Source: Acidobacteriota bacterium (lineage in GTDB: Bacteria; Acidobacteriota; Terriglobia; Terriglobales; SCQP01). From it: a DNA stretch of 11,430 nt. The stretch is from NCBI GenBank assembly GCA_021818645.1, contig JAKATS010000220.1, forward strand, positions 1 to 11,430, written 5' to 3'. The notes below the pieces were generated by a model. It saw only the letters and a list, made by a program, of their open reading frames with translations. It made no database searches and was not told the DNA's origin. A program made the position numbers and the translations under genes. Of the stretch, positions 1-7,476 are shown piece after piece (within the stretch, counting starts at the first letter, position 1; each line of letters opens with the position of its first letter).

Positions 1-1271
<1,271 letters not shown>

Positions 1272-1284
1272 TTATTTCCGCGAA

Positions 1285-1593
1285 TTACTTTTTCGCCGTT
1301 TTGGTTTCCAGTACTCCCAGCACTTCTTCCTCGCGCAGGATGAGGAGTTCCTCCCCGTCGAGCTTGATTTCGTTGCCGGAGTATTTGCCAAACAAAATGC
1401 GGTCGCCTTCCTTCACATCCAGCGGCTGCACTTTGCCGTCTTCGAGCACTTTGCCCTTGCCGACGGCGACGACTTCGCCTTCCTGGGGCTTTTCCTTGGC
1501 GGAATCTGGAATGATGATGCCGCCGCGGATGGTTTCCTGTTCCTCTATCCGCCGGACCAGCAGCCGGTCGTGCAGAGGCCGTACTTTTGCCAT
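1285..1593 (-). CDS. groES: GroES, 10-kDa co-chaperonin
   Basis: Heptameric lid of the GroEL chamber, cytoplasmic. The protein is 102 residues, slightly longer than the usual 95-97. It starts [15 protein letters not shown]. The mobile loop (about residues 17-34) contains [13 protein letters not shown], where the family usually has GGIVLPD; this loop binds the GroEL apical domain. The roof and core motifs [22 protein letters not shown] and [12 protein letters not shown] all follow. An AGGAGA Shine-Dalgarno lies about 8 nt before the ATG at 1593. It is the first gene of the operon with groEL. The leader of about 110 nt or more carries the CIRCE operator, so heat-shock control through HrcA is expected. 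Confidence 0.98.
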   Translation of the reverse strand: MAKVRPLHDRLLVRRIEEQETIRGGIIIPDSAKEKPQEGEVVAVGKGKVLEDGKVQPLDVKEGDRILFGKYSGNEIKLDGEELLILREEEVLGVLETKTAKK

Positions 1594-1703
1594 ATGCGTG
1601 TCTCCTGATGAATTCGGCGCGGGCTTGCGCCTCGCCGGAATTTTCTGGCACTTGCCAGGTTAAATTGCCAGCCGGGATAGTCAAGACTAATGATTACAAC
1701 CGT

Positions 1704-1730
1704 TTAGCAGTCTCAACCTCCGACTGCTAA
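1704..1730 (-). promoter_or_regulatory. CIRCE operator (HrcA binding site)
   Basis: A perfect inverted repeat, TTAGCAGTC (1704-1712) and GACTGCTAA (1722-1730), with a 9-nt spacer. The established CIRCE consensus is TTAGCACTC-N9-GAGTGCTAA. Spacing and eight of nine arm positions match; position 7 of each arm is changed in a compensating way (C to G, G to C), so symmetry is kept. It lies directly downstream of the groES promoter -10 box, overlapping the likely transcription start. That placement fits repression by HrcA, which is not encoded in the window. Confidence 0.95.
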
Positions 1731-1759
1731 AACATAGCAGCACTGCCCCGGATTGTCAA
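1731..1759 (-). promoter_or_regulatory. Sigma70-type promoter of groESL
   Basis: Read on the minus strand, a perfect -35 box TTGACA (1754-1759) is followed by exactly 17 nt and a -10 box TATGTT (1731-1736; 4 of 6 matches to TATAAT). The -10 box abuts the CIRCE operator, so the predicted start near 1724 falls inside it. Position, spacing and neighbour make this a convincing promoter. Confidence 0.85.
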
Positions 1760-1872
1760 CATGATTGTGAAAACTACAGAAATTCCACCCTTTATCCGAT
1801 GCCAGACAAAGGGGCGAGGATCCTCGGCGGCTTCAAGGATAAAGATCTGAAACTGCCGGTGTATGAAGCCGA

Positions 1873-2073
1873 TTATTTCTTTTCTTCGCTGGAGCTGGCC
1901 GGCGGAGTCGGGTTATTCGACGAGTTGCCCACTTCGTTGATCGCCTTTTTGAACTCTTTAATGCTCTCGCCCAGGCCTTTGCCGAGCTGGGGCAGCTTGG
2001 CAGGCCCGAAGATGAGCAGGCAGATCAGCAGGATGATCAGCAGGTGGGTCGGCTGGAGAATTCCATCAAACAT
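1873..2073 (-). CDS. tatA: TatA/TatE-family twin-arginine translocase subunit
   Basis: Small inner-membrane protein that oligomerises to form the passage for folded Tat substrates. It is 66 residues long: a short N-terminus with the polar pair Q7 P8, one membrane helix (about 9-22, THLLIILLICLLIFG), the hinge and amphipathic helix FGPAKLPQLGKGLG...IKEFKKA (22-44), then a polar, acidic and serine-rich tail. The ATG at 2073 is chosen over an upstream in-frame ATG at 2145. It has an AAGGAG Shine-Dalgarno at good spacing, and the upstream 24 residues are unlike TatA. TatB proteins have a longer C-terminal region, so TatA is preferred. No tatB or tatC lies nearby, so partners must be elsewhere. 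It shares a divergent intergenic region with the HAD phosphatase gene. Confidence 0.95.
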   Translation of the reverse strand: MFDGILQPTHLLIILLICLLIFGPAKLPQLGKGLGESIKEFKKAINEVGNSSNNPTPPASSSEEKK

Positions 2074-2168
2074 CGTATCTCTCCTTCCAGCGCACCCACG
2101 ACAGGATTCCGGTCCTGGGCGGATGTCGGCCGGGCGTGTCCCCATGGGCGGGACGTCAATTCAGGCTC

Positions 2169-2198
2169 AGTATAGCGCAGTTTTCTCCCGGCCGTTAA
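2169..2198 (-). promoter_or_regulatory. tatA: Candidate promoter of tatA
   Basis: On the minus strand TTAACG (2193-2198; 4 of 6 matches to TTGACA) is followed by 18 nt and TATACT (2169-2174; 5 of 6 matches to TATAAT). It would give a leader of about 85-90 nt. It is plausible but rests only on consensus similarity. Confidence 0.4.
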
Positions 2199-2212
2199 AA
2201 TAAAAGCTGGTC

Positions 2213-2992
2213 ATGGTGTCACTCGCTCCCGCGCTCATTCCCGCCGCACCCCAGCCGAAATTATTGGTTTTTGATCTGGATGGCACGCTGATTGATTCCC
2301 GGCTGGATCTGGCCCACGCTGTCAACGCCGCGCTGGCCGCGCTGGGCCGGCCTGCCCTGCCGCTCCAGCAGATTGCCCGGTATGTCGGCAACGGCGCCCC
2401 CATGCTGATGCGCCGCGCCCTGGCAGGCTGGGCCGCCCCTCCGGAACCGAGCCCGGCCTCCGATGGGCCGGAGCTGCCGGCCGCGCTGGCGGCATTTTTG
2501 GCATATTACGACTGCCATCTGCTCGATCACACGCAGCCCTATCCCGGCGTCATGGCCACGCTGGCCCGGCTGGAGCCGCATTATGTCATGGCGGTTTTAA
2601 CCAACAAACCCCTGCATCACAGTCAGAAAATCCTGGCCGGCCTGGGCCTGGCGCGCTTTTTTGTGACGGTGTATGGCGGCGATAGCTTCGCCACCAGAAA
2701 GCCCGATCCCGAAGGCCTGATCGCGCTCATGCGCGCCCATGGCGCAAGGCCGCCGGAAACCTGGATGATCGGCGACAGCGGGGTGGATATTCAGACCGGA
2801 CGCCAGGCCGGCGCCGTGACCTGCGGCATGACCTACGGGCTGGCGCCGGATTCCCTGGCCGAAAATCCGGCCGACTACAGGCTGGAAGCTTTTGCGCAAT
2901 TGACCAATCTGCTGCTGCCGAACGATGCTCTGGCGCGGCGAGAAGCCAGCAGCGCCAGGCGAACGGCTTCCAACGCCGCGCGGCGCCGCTGA
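2213..2992 (+). CDS. gph: HAD-superfamily phosphatase, phosphoglycolate phosphatase-like
   Basis: Cytoplasmic hydrolase of the HAD subfamily IA, most like Gph, which removes phosphate from 2-phosphoglycolate; the true substrate cannot be fixed from sequence. The 259 residues hold all four HAD motifs: I, FDLDGT (20-25, with nucleophile Asp21 and acid/base Asp23); II, VLTNK (Thr130); III, Lys163 in KPDP; IV, GDSGVD (187-192). A helical cap lies between motifs I and II (about 30-105). Family members are usually about 220-230 residues. The extra length is an N-terminal lead of about 15 residues and an Ala/Arg-rich tail (about 238-259) with no counterpart I recognise. No clear Shine-Dalgarno precedes the ATG. 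It is divergent from tatA and convergent with the next gene, with only 17 bp between stop codons. Confidence 0.88.
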   Translation: MVSLAPALIPAAPQPKLLVFDLDGTLIDSRLDLAHAVNAALAALGRPALPLQQIARYVGNGAPMLMRRALAGWAAPPEPSPASDGPELPAALAAFLAYYDCHLLDHTQPYPGVMATLARLEPHYVMAVLTNKPLHHSQKILAGLGLARFFVTVYGGDSFATRKPDPEGLIALMRAHGARPPETWMIGDSGVDIQTGRQAGAVTCGMTYGLAPDSLAENPADYRLEAFAQLTNLLLPNDALARREASSARRTASNAARRR

Positions 2993-3009
2993 TCACCGCG
3001 CTTGATCCC

Positions 3010-3309
3010 TTAGTGAATGCTTTCGCCCTGGTGCGCCACCAGCGCCATAAAGATCGCCAGCACCCGTCGCCGATAGCCCAGCATGCGATCAGCCATGTTG
3101 GCGAAGCCGGGGTCGCGGCGGCTTACCCGTTCCCATTTCTTCATGATTTCGGGCGGCACTTCAATATCGCGGCGCAGTTCCTGATAGGAGTAGCCGCGCA
3201 AAAAAAGCCCATAAAAAAACGCGGCTTCACGTTCCGGAGCCTCGAACTCCCGTCCCGTCTCCTCGGGTTCGGCCAGAGCCGGCGCTTGATATGAGGTTGC
3301 GATATCCAA
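3010..3309 (-). CDS. Conserved-looking small protein of unknown function (99 aa)
   Basis: I do not recognise a named family. The protein is soluble, with no signal peptide or membrane helix. It has an acidic, disordered-looking N-terminus (about 1-28, rich in Ala, Pro and Glu) and then an aromatic and charged helical region. Residues about 38-62, with GYSYQELRRDIEVPP and EIMKKWERV, have the rhythm of a helix-turn-helix (a 'sequence then P, then K/W/R helix' layout), followed by a basic stretch GYRRRVLAIFMALV. DNA or RNA binding is therefore possible, but this is inference only. The start is TTG at 3309; the only in-frame ATG codons lie deep inside the protein. A GGGGAG sequence lies about 12 nt upstream, farther than usual. 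It lies 112 bp downstream of rsmD on the same strand and may belong to that transcript. Confidence 0.7.
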   Translation of the reverse strand: MDIATSYQAPALAEPEETGREFEAPEREAAFFYGLFLRGYSYQELRRDIEVPPEIMKKWERVSRRDPGFANMADRMLGYRRRVLAIFMALVAHQGESIH

Positions 3310-3421
3310 AGCGGAAAATTTCTCCCCTGGAGGACGGCGTAGTTGCCCGCGCCATCACCCCGAATCTCATTGATTACACCAGCCGCCGCGAAAATACAAC
3401 GTCCGGGGCCAACATTTATTT

Positions 3422-4000
3422 TTATCGCCGCTGAAAAAAACTCAAATGCGTGCCGCCCTGGCGCACGCAGCGGGTCCGCCGCAGTTCGCCGTAGGCTTCA
3501 GCCAGCCGCGCCTGGGCGGCGTGTTCGGCGGCGATCTGGGTTTGGATGCCGGCCAGCGCCGAAGCAGACAAAAACTCCAGCACCTGCCCGTATTCGATTT
3601 CTCGCGCGTAGGGAGGGTCGAGAAAAATCAAATCCAGGCCGCCATGGGCGGCGATCTCCGCGGCGGTTTCCGCATCATGGGCCAGCCGTTTCAGCGCCGG
3701 CAGCACGGGACGCGCGATCACCACCCCGGCGGCTCCGAGCGCCTGCCGGTTGGCCTCGAGCGCCGCCAGGGCAGCCGGCTGCTGTTCCACCCACCAGACC
3801 CGCTCCGCTCCCCGGCTCAACCCTTCCAGGCCGATCGCTCCGGTGCCGGCATAGAGATCGAGCAGCCAGGCGCCTGGCCAGCGTTCCGCCCAGATATTGC
3901 CCAGGGTTTCGCGTAATTTGTCGCTGGTGGGCCGCAGCCGCATGCCTGCCGGCGCCTGCAGCCGGCGGCCGCCCCATTGGCCCGCTATGATTCGCACCAT
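3422..4000 (-). CDS. rsmD: RsmD, 16S rRNA (guanine966-N2)-methyltransferase
   Basis: SAM-dependent methyltransferase that modifies G966 of 16S rRNA in the assembling 30S subunit. At 192 residues it matches the family (about 190-200). Visible signatures are IIAGQWGGRRLQAP (5-18), RPTSDKLRETLGNIW (23-37, the conserved RPT.D..RE..FN block), SAM-binding motif I DLYAGTGAIGLE (48-59) with LSRGAERVWWVE after it, and the catalytic DPPY (128-131). No good Shine-Dalgarno precedes the ATG at 4000; a GTG follows directly as second codon. The preceding CPFC-motif gene ends 39 bp upstream on the same strand, so the two are probably co-transcribed. The common partner coaD is not adjacent here. Confidence 0.95.
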   Translation of the reverse strand: MVRIIAGQWGGRRLQAPAGMRLRPTSDKLRETLGNIWAERWPGAWLLDLYAGTGAIGLEGLSRGAERVWWVEQQPAALAALEANRQALGAAGVVIARPVLPALKRLAHDAETAAEIAAHGGLDLIFLDPPYAREIEYGQVLEFLSASALAGIQTQIAAEHAAQARLAEAYGELRRTRCVRQGGTHLSFFQRR

Positions 4001-4039
4001 GGATAGAGTAAAGGCACGGCCCCAGCCGGCCGCTGTTCA

Positions 4040-4339
4040 CTAAGCCTGCAGATGATGTTGAAAATTTTCCCGGATGGCGTGATTGATGGCGGAGTAAACT
4101 TCCGTCGAGCGGCCCCGGAACCACTGCACGATCTTTCGCCCCTCGGGATCGTCGCAGCGGTGAATCGAGTGATCTTCCGGGTGCGCATCGGAATCCACCA
4201 CCACCAGCACATCCCCGGCCTGCAGCCGCGGCGCCTGCGGCACCACCCGCCGCACCACAATATTAAATACAAATCCGTGGGCCGCCTGACTGGCCATCAT
4301 TAACGCTTTTTGGCAAAAAGGGCAGCGGTAGTGTTCCAT
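4040..4339 (-). CDS. Small CPFC-motif protein of unknown function (99 aa)
   Basis: I do not recognise a named family. The N-terminus MEHYRCPFCQKALMM has one CxxC knuckle (C6, C9). No second CxxC pair is present, although C62 and several histidines could complete a metal site; zinc binding is inferred. The middle, FNIVVRRVVPQAPRLQAGDVLVVVDSDAH, looks like beta strands. The C-terminal third, EGRKIVQWFRGRSTEVYSAI and onward, looks helical. It has no signal peptide or membrane segment. It starts 54 bp beyond the terminator of the lipoprotein gene, behind a perfect TATAAT, and ends 39 bp before rsmD. This suggests a two-gene transcript with rsmD, though a link to RNA modification is only a guess. 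No obvious Shine-Dalgarno is seen. Confidence 0.75.
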   Translation of the reverse strand: MEHYRCPFCQKALMMASQAAHGFVFNIVVRRVVPQAPRLQAGDVLVVVDSDAHPEDHSIHRCDDPEGRKIVQWFRGRSTEVYSAINHAIRENFQHHLQA

Positions 4340-4378
4340 GAAGAGGTTTTCGATTTAAGCCGTCCGGGACATTCGAAG

Positions 4379-4384
4379 ATTATA
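4379..4384 (-). promoter_or_regulatory. Candidate -10 box for the CPFC gene-rsmD transcript
   Basis: The minus strand reads TATAAT, a perfect -10 hexamer, 39 nt before the ATG at 4339. The matching -35 position (about 4402-4407) falls in the terminator stem and reads CCGCCC, which does not resemble TTGACA. The promoter is therefore supported by one box and its location only. Confidence 0.45.
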
Positions 4385-4392
4385 CCCAAATC

Positions 4393-4427
4393 AAAAAAAA
4401 TGGGCGGCTGGACGATCCAGCCGCCCA
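4393..4427 (-). terminator. Intrinsic terminator of the DUF4382-like gene
   Basis: A perfect 12-bp GC-rich stem (4401-4412 pairs with 4416-4427) has a 3-nt loop and is followed on the minus strand by eight T residues (4400-4393). It begins 25 bp after the stop codon of the lipoprotein gene. On the plus strand it lacks a T run, so it acts for the minus strand. Confidence 0.93.
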
Positions 4428-4452
4428 TGATTGGGCCGAATGCGAAGTCAAT

Positions 4453-5889
4453 TTAAGATGCCGGCGAACAGCTCTGGAAGGCCAGCGTGGATGCGGTTAC
4501 GGTGCTGCCTGAGGTCACATCCAGCGCGCCGCCGGAGCTCAGGCTGCTGGTTTGCAGGTCCGATGTCGTGCAGGTTGCAATGGTCGTATCCTGCTCCGTC
4601 GCCTGCCCGTCCACCGTGTAGGCGGCCGCGGCGCTGCTTTGTGTGTAAGTCGTCCCGCCCGAGCTGAACTGGCCCACATTGGGGTTGGCGGCGGGAACCA
4701 CCAGCGAATAGCTGGCGCAGTCGGTGCCGCTGGGGCAGCCGCTGCCGCTGGCGGTATCGAGCGTGGTCGTCACCGTACTCTGCTGCGGCAGAGGAATGGA
4801 AACCTGCACGGTGCTGCCATTCAAGGTGACCGGCTGCAGTGCGCTGATCGCCACGGAGATGGCCTGAGCGCCGCTGCTGCCGGTGCTGCTGACCTGGCCC
4901 TGGATGGTGGCCGGGGCCTGGCCGCTGGCCACGGGTTCGGCGATCAGCGGGATATTGCCCATACTGGTGCCGGCCGGTACGCCGCGGGTCACGGTGGCGG
5001 CGTAGGTCACGCCCAGTTTGCTCATCGCGTCCACCACCACATCATAGTTGCCGGGCGCCAGCGGACAGAAGACAAAATTGCCGTTGCTGTCGGCCAGCGT
5101 CTGCATGACCACGCGGTCAATGCCGTTGCTGTCGGGTTGTTCCAGCGCCACCACGATGCTGCCGGGCGCGATCGGCTGCTGGGTTGCGCTGTCGGTCACG
5201 GTGCCTTGAATGCTGGTGCTGTTGGTGGAGATTTCTCCCGCATGCAGCACCGGTTTGAGCCGGTACTGGCCATTGCCTTCGGTCACGATCGAAGCGCAGG
5301 AGTTGAAGTCAATATCCAGGTCCACCGCTTTTCCATTCGCCACGGTGAGCTGCCCGCCGGAAATCTGGCTGGCGGGAATTTTAATGCCCGTCTGAGCTTC
5401 GCTCGACAACTGCAGCGGCTGTACGCTGTTGTTGGCCGCCAGCACCACGCAGTTGGCCGCGCTGCTGCCGCAGGCGTTATTGGTCACCAGTGAGGCCGAG
5501 GAGTTGGGCTCGAGCAGCAGCCGGATCATGGAGTAATTGCCCGGCGGCAGTTGTTTCACGTCGCCCAGCGTGGCCAGCAGGCATTGCGTGTTGGCCTGGG
5601 ACAGCAGATCAATCTGCATGGGCGAGGTTTTCAGATTGGGGGTCAAATCCTGCCAGCCGCTGCTGCCGCTGCTGTCGAGCGTGGCTTCAACATCGGCCAC
5701 GGTGACATAGACATGGCTGAAGGGACCGCCGGTGGCGCTCGAGCAGGTCGCCGGATCGCTCATGGTGGTGGTGACCTGCCCGCCGGTCGGCACCAGCTTC
5801 GGTCCGCTGCCGCCGCAGGCCGCCAGCCACCCCAGGGCAGCTATCAGCGTACTCAAGGCCCCGATCTTTGCCCAAATGTGTGTTTGCAT
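4453..5889 (-). CDS. DUF4382-like secreted lipoprotein with carboxypeptidase-regulatory-like domain
   Basis: Probable surface or periplasmic lipoprotein of unknown function, 478 residues. A signal peptide (1-24) ends in the lipobox LAAC with Cys25 as the lipidation site, and Gly26 disfavours inner-membrane retention. Residues about 36-220 look like DUF4382: a beta strand at FSHVYVTVADVEATL, then DLTPN, IDLLS and LPPGNYSMIRLLL, and a later stretch ending YRLKPVLHAGEI. Residues about 226-300 look like a carboxypeptidase-regulatory-like beta sandwich (IQGTVTDSATQQPI, DSNGNFVFCPLAPGNYDVVV). A further Ser/Thr/Gly-rich region runs to the end, with IQGQVSSTG possibly opening a second such repeat. 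Ten cysteines follow Cys25, suggesting disulfides. The ATG at 5889 is chosen over 5985 because GAGGGAG lies just upstream and the signal peptide begins there. It is monocistronic, with its own terminator. Confidence 0.88.
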   Translation of the reverse strand: MQTHIWAKIGALSTLIAALGWLAACGGSGPKLVPTGGQVTTTMSDPATCSSATGGPFSHVYVTVADVEATLDSSGSSGWQDLTPNLKTSPMQIDLLSQANTQCLLATLGDVKQLPPGNYSMIRLLLEPNSSASLVTNNACGSSAANCVVLAANNSVQPLQLSSEAQTGIKIPASQISGGQLTVANGKAVDLDIDFNSCASIVTEGNGQYRLKPVLHAGEISTNSTSIQGTVTDSATQQPIAPGSIVVALEQPDSNGIDRVVMQTLADSNGNFVFCPLAPGNYDVVVDAMSKLGVTYAATVTRGVPAGTSMGNIPLIAEPVASGQAPATIQGQVSSTGSSGAQAISVAISALQPVTLNGSTVQVSIPLPQQSTVTTTLDTASGSGCPSGTDCASYSLVVPAANPNVGQFSSGGTTYTQSSAAAAYTVDGQATEQDTTIATCTTSDLQTSSLSSGGALDVTSGSTVTASTLAFQSCSPAS

Positions 5890-6195
5890 GCCGAACTCCC
5901 TCGTGCTCGAGGCACATTTAAATTTTGGATGACGACATTTTGCCAATCCAATTTGACAATCGTATGCTTGCAAATTAAATGCCATTCTCGGGCCTCGGGT
6001 GAAAGCCTGTGTTTTGTTGGAGTTTCCCCGGAATTACAATCTCGGAGCCGGTTTCCCGGCGGCTGAGCAGAAGTAGAAATTACCGCTTCTACGACCCGCA
6101 GCTTCCATTCCATACTCCCGCTTTTTACTGGGTTCGGCTCTGACTTCCCGTTATCTTGAGAGAAACGACGTCAGTTTGTGCCGCTCAGGTTGGCC
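5890..6195. other. Divergent intergenic region with several short hairpins
   Basis: This 306-bp gap between the lipoprotein gene (minus) and the antiporter gene (plus) has no convincing gene. It contains an inverted repeat GTAGAA (6073-6078) / TTCTAC (6087-6092) with an 8-nt loop. A 5-bp stem GCCGG (6047-6051) / CCGGC (6056-6060) has a loop that reads GAAA, a GNRA tetraloop, on the minus strand. Near 6025-6031 a second GAAA flanked by GGG and CTC appears on the minus strand. I compared both strands with the c-di-GMP-I, cobalamin, TPP and ydaO riboswitch cores as I remember them and none fits. It could be an RNA leader of either gene or unremarkable spacer. Confidence 0.35.
5917..5946 (-). promoter_or_regulatory. 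Candidate promoter of the DUF4382-like gene
   Basis: The minus strand has TTGGCA (5941-5946; 5 of 6 matches to TTGACA), an 18-nt spacer and TTTAAA (5917-5922; 4 of 6 matches to TATAAT) in a locally AT-rich patch. The expected start near 5910 leaves a short leader that contains the Shine-Dalgarno. Moderate support from position and consensus only. Confidence 0.38.
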
Positions 6196-7386
6196 ATGCC
6201 TCACACCCAGTTACATGCCTTATTCAGTTTGTTTCTGCTGCTGGCGGCGGCCAAGATCGGCGAGGAAGTCTTTATCCGACTGCGGCAGCCGGGACTGGTG
6301 GGGCAGATTCTGGCCGGCTTTATCATCGGCCCCAGCCTGCTTCATTGGCTGCAGCCGTCGGGCACGCTCGATTTCATGGCCGAAATCGGCGTGATCTTTT
6401 TATTGTTTGAAACCGGACTCGAAACCCAGCCCGAAGAATTGCTGGAGCAGGGCACGCTCAGCCTGGCGGTGGCCGTGCTGGGTGTCTTGACGCCGTTGGG
6501 CCTGGGCTGGTGGTTTGCCCGCTCGGTCGGGGAAAATCCCATCACCGCGCGTTTTGTCGGCACCCTGTTGACGGCGACCAGCATCGGAATCACGGCCAAA
6601 GTGCTGGCCGATTTCGGCGCCACCCGCAGCCGCTTCGGGCGGGTGATTTTAGGCGCGGCGGTGCTCGATGACATTCTCGGCCTGCTGGCGCTTTCCATCC
6701 TGGCCAGCTTTGCCGCTCCGCATTTGAAGCTGACCAATATCGCCTTTACCATCGGCTTTGTCACCGTGTTTTTTATTCTGGTCCTGGTGCTGCGCCGGGC
6801 CGCATGGCCGCGGTTGAGCCCGCGGCTGGGCCGGTTGCGCGCCGGCTCGCCGGTCTGGGCGTTTTCGCTGGTGCTGCTGCTGGGCTTTTCCGCCATGTCG
6901 GCTTATATCGGGCTGGCGGCCATCATCGGCGCCTTTCTGGCCGGCATTTTTCTGAGCGAAACCGAAAGCGCGGGCCAGCCGCTGCGCCAGCGCGCCGAAG
7001 CGGTGAGCAGTTTCGTGGTGCCGTTTTTTCTGGCTGACATCGGCTTGCGGGTCAACCTCCACGATCTGATTTCCCGCCATGCCTTGTTTCTGATTGCCGC
7101 GCTCACCCTGATCGCCATGTTTTCCAAGCTGGCCGCCTGCGGGCTGGCGGCGCTGCCGCTGGGCCGGCGCGACGCCCTGCGCGTGGGCCTGGGCATGATT
7201 CCGCGGGGCGAGGTCGGCATCGTCGTTGCCGATCAAAGCCTGCGCATTGCCGCCATTCCGCGCGAGTACTATTCCATCAGCATCGCCATGGCGGTATTGA
7301 CCTCGATTTTTGGCCCCATACTGCTGCGCCTCGCGCTGAAACAGGATGCGCAGCCGGCGCGGGAATCATCCGCCGCCCGGGCGTAA
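6196..7386 (+). CDS. CPA2-family cation:proton antiporter (NapA/Kef-type membrane domain)
   Basis: Integral inner-membrane antiporter that exchanges Na+ or K+ for protons. The 396 residues form about a dozen hydrophobic segments, the first at about 7-19. QPGLVGQILAGFIIGPSLL (31-49) is typical of the family. TATSIGITAKVL (126-137) matches the unwound helix 4 and GAAVLDDILGLL (153-164) carries the paired Asp158-Asp159 seen in electrogenic NapA-type proteins, whereas KefB/KefC have Gln-Asp. Lys311 in MFSKL may be the helix-10 lysine. MIPRGEVGIVVADQ (334-347) is the conserved late motif. There is no TrkA-N/RCK domain, so KefB-type NAD or glutathione control is not expected. The ATG at 6196 is preferred; an in-frame GTG at 6178 would add six residues. 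Neither has a strong Shine-Dalgarno. Ion specificity is unresolved. Confidence 0.92.
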   Translation: MPHTQLHALFSLFLLLAAAKIGEEVFIRLRQPGLVGQILAGFIIGPSLLHWLQPSGTLDFMAEIGVIFLLFETGLETQPEELLEQGTLSLAVAVLGVLTPLGLGWWFARSVGENPITARFVGTLLTATSIGITAKVLADFGATRSRFGRVILGAAVLDDILGLLALSILASFAAPHLKLTNIAFTIGFVTVFFILVLVLRRAAWPRLSPRLGRLRAGSPVWAFSLVLLLGFSAMSAYIGLAAIIGAFLAGIFLSETESAGQPLRQRAEAVSSFVVPFFLADIGLRVNLHDLISRHALFLIAALTLIAMFSKLAACGLAALPLGRRDALRVGLGMIPRGEVGIVVADQSLRIAAIPREYYSISIAMAVLTSIFGPILLRLALKQDAQPARESSAARA

Positions 7387-7387
7387 G

Positions 7388-7410
7388 CCGGCGCGCGGCC
7401 GGGATTTTTT
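7388..7410 (+). terminator. Probable intrinsic terminator after the antiporter gene
   Basis: CCGGC (7388-7392) and GCCGG (7398-7402) form an all-GC 5-bp stem with a 5-nt loop. Two bases later comes a run of six T (7405-7410). It starts one base after the antiporter stop codon. The stem is short but the T run and position support it. Confidence 0.55.
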
Positions 7411-7476
7411 GTGGACTGCCCCAACCTTTCGCACGGCCTTACGTATCTGATTTAAAAATCTCAGGAGGCAGCGATC

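Noticed and set aside
1815..1826. 12-bp palindrome CGAGGATCCTCG downstream of tatA, considered as a terminator
   Set aside because: It has no unpaired loop, would form only a short stem, and no T run follows on the minus strand.
2987..3017. GATCA/TGATC repeat between the convergent HAD and 99-aa genes as a bidirectional terminator
   Set aside because: Stem is 5 bp with no T tract on either strand.
5985..6060. Possible cobalamin, c-di-GMP or ydaO riboswitch, prompted by GGTGAAAGCC on the plus strand and GAAA loops on the minus strand
   Set aside because: The other conserved cores of these classes are missing on both strands; only short coincidental matches remain.
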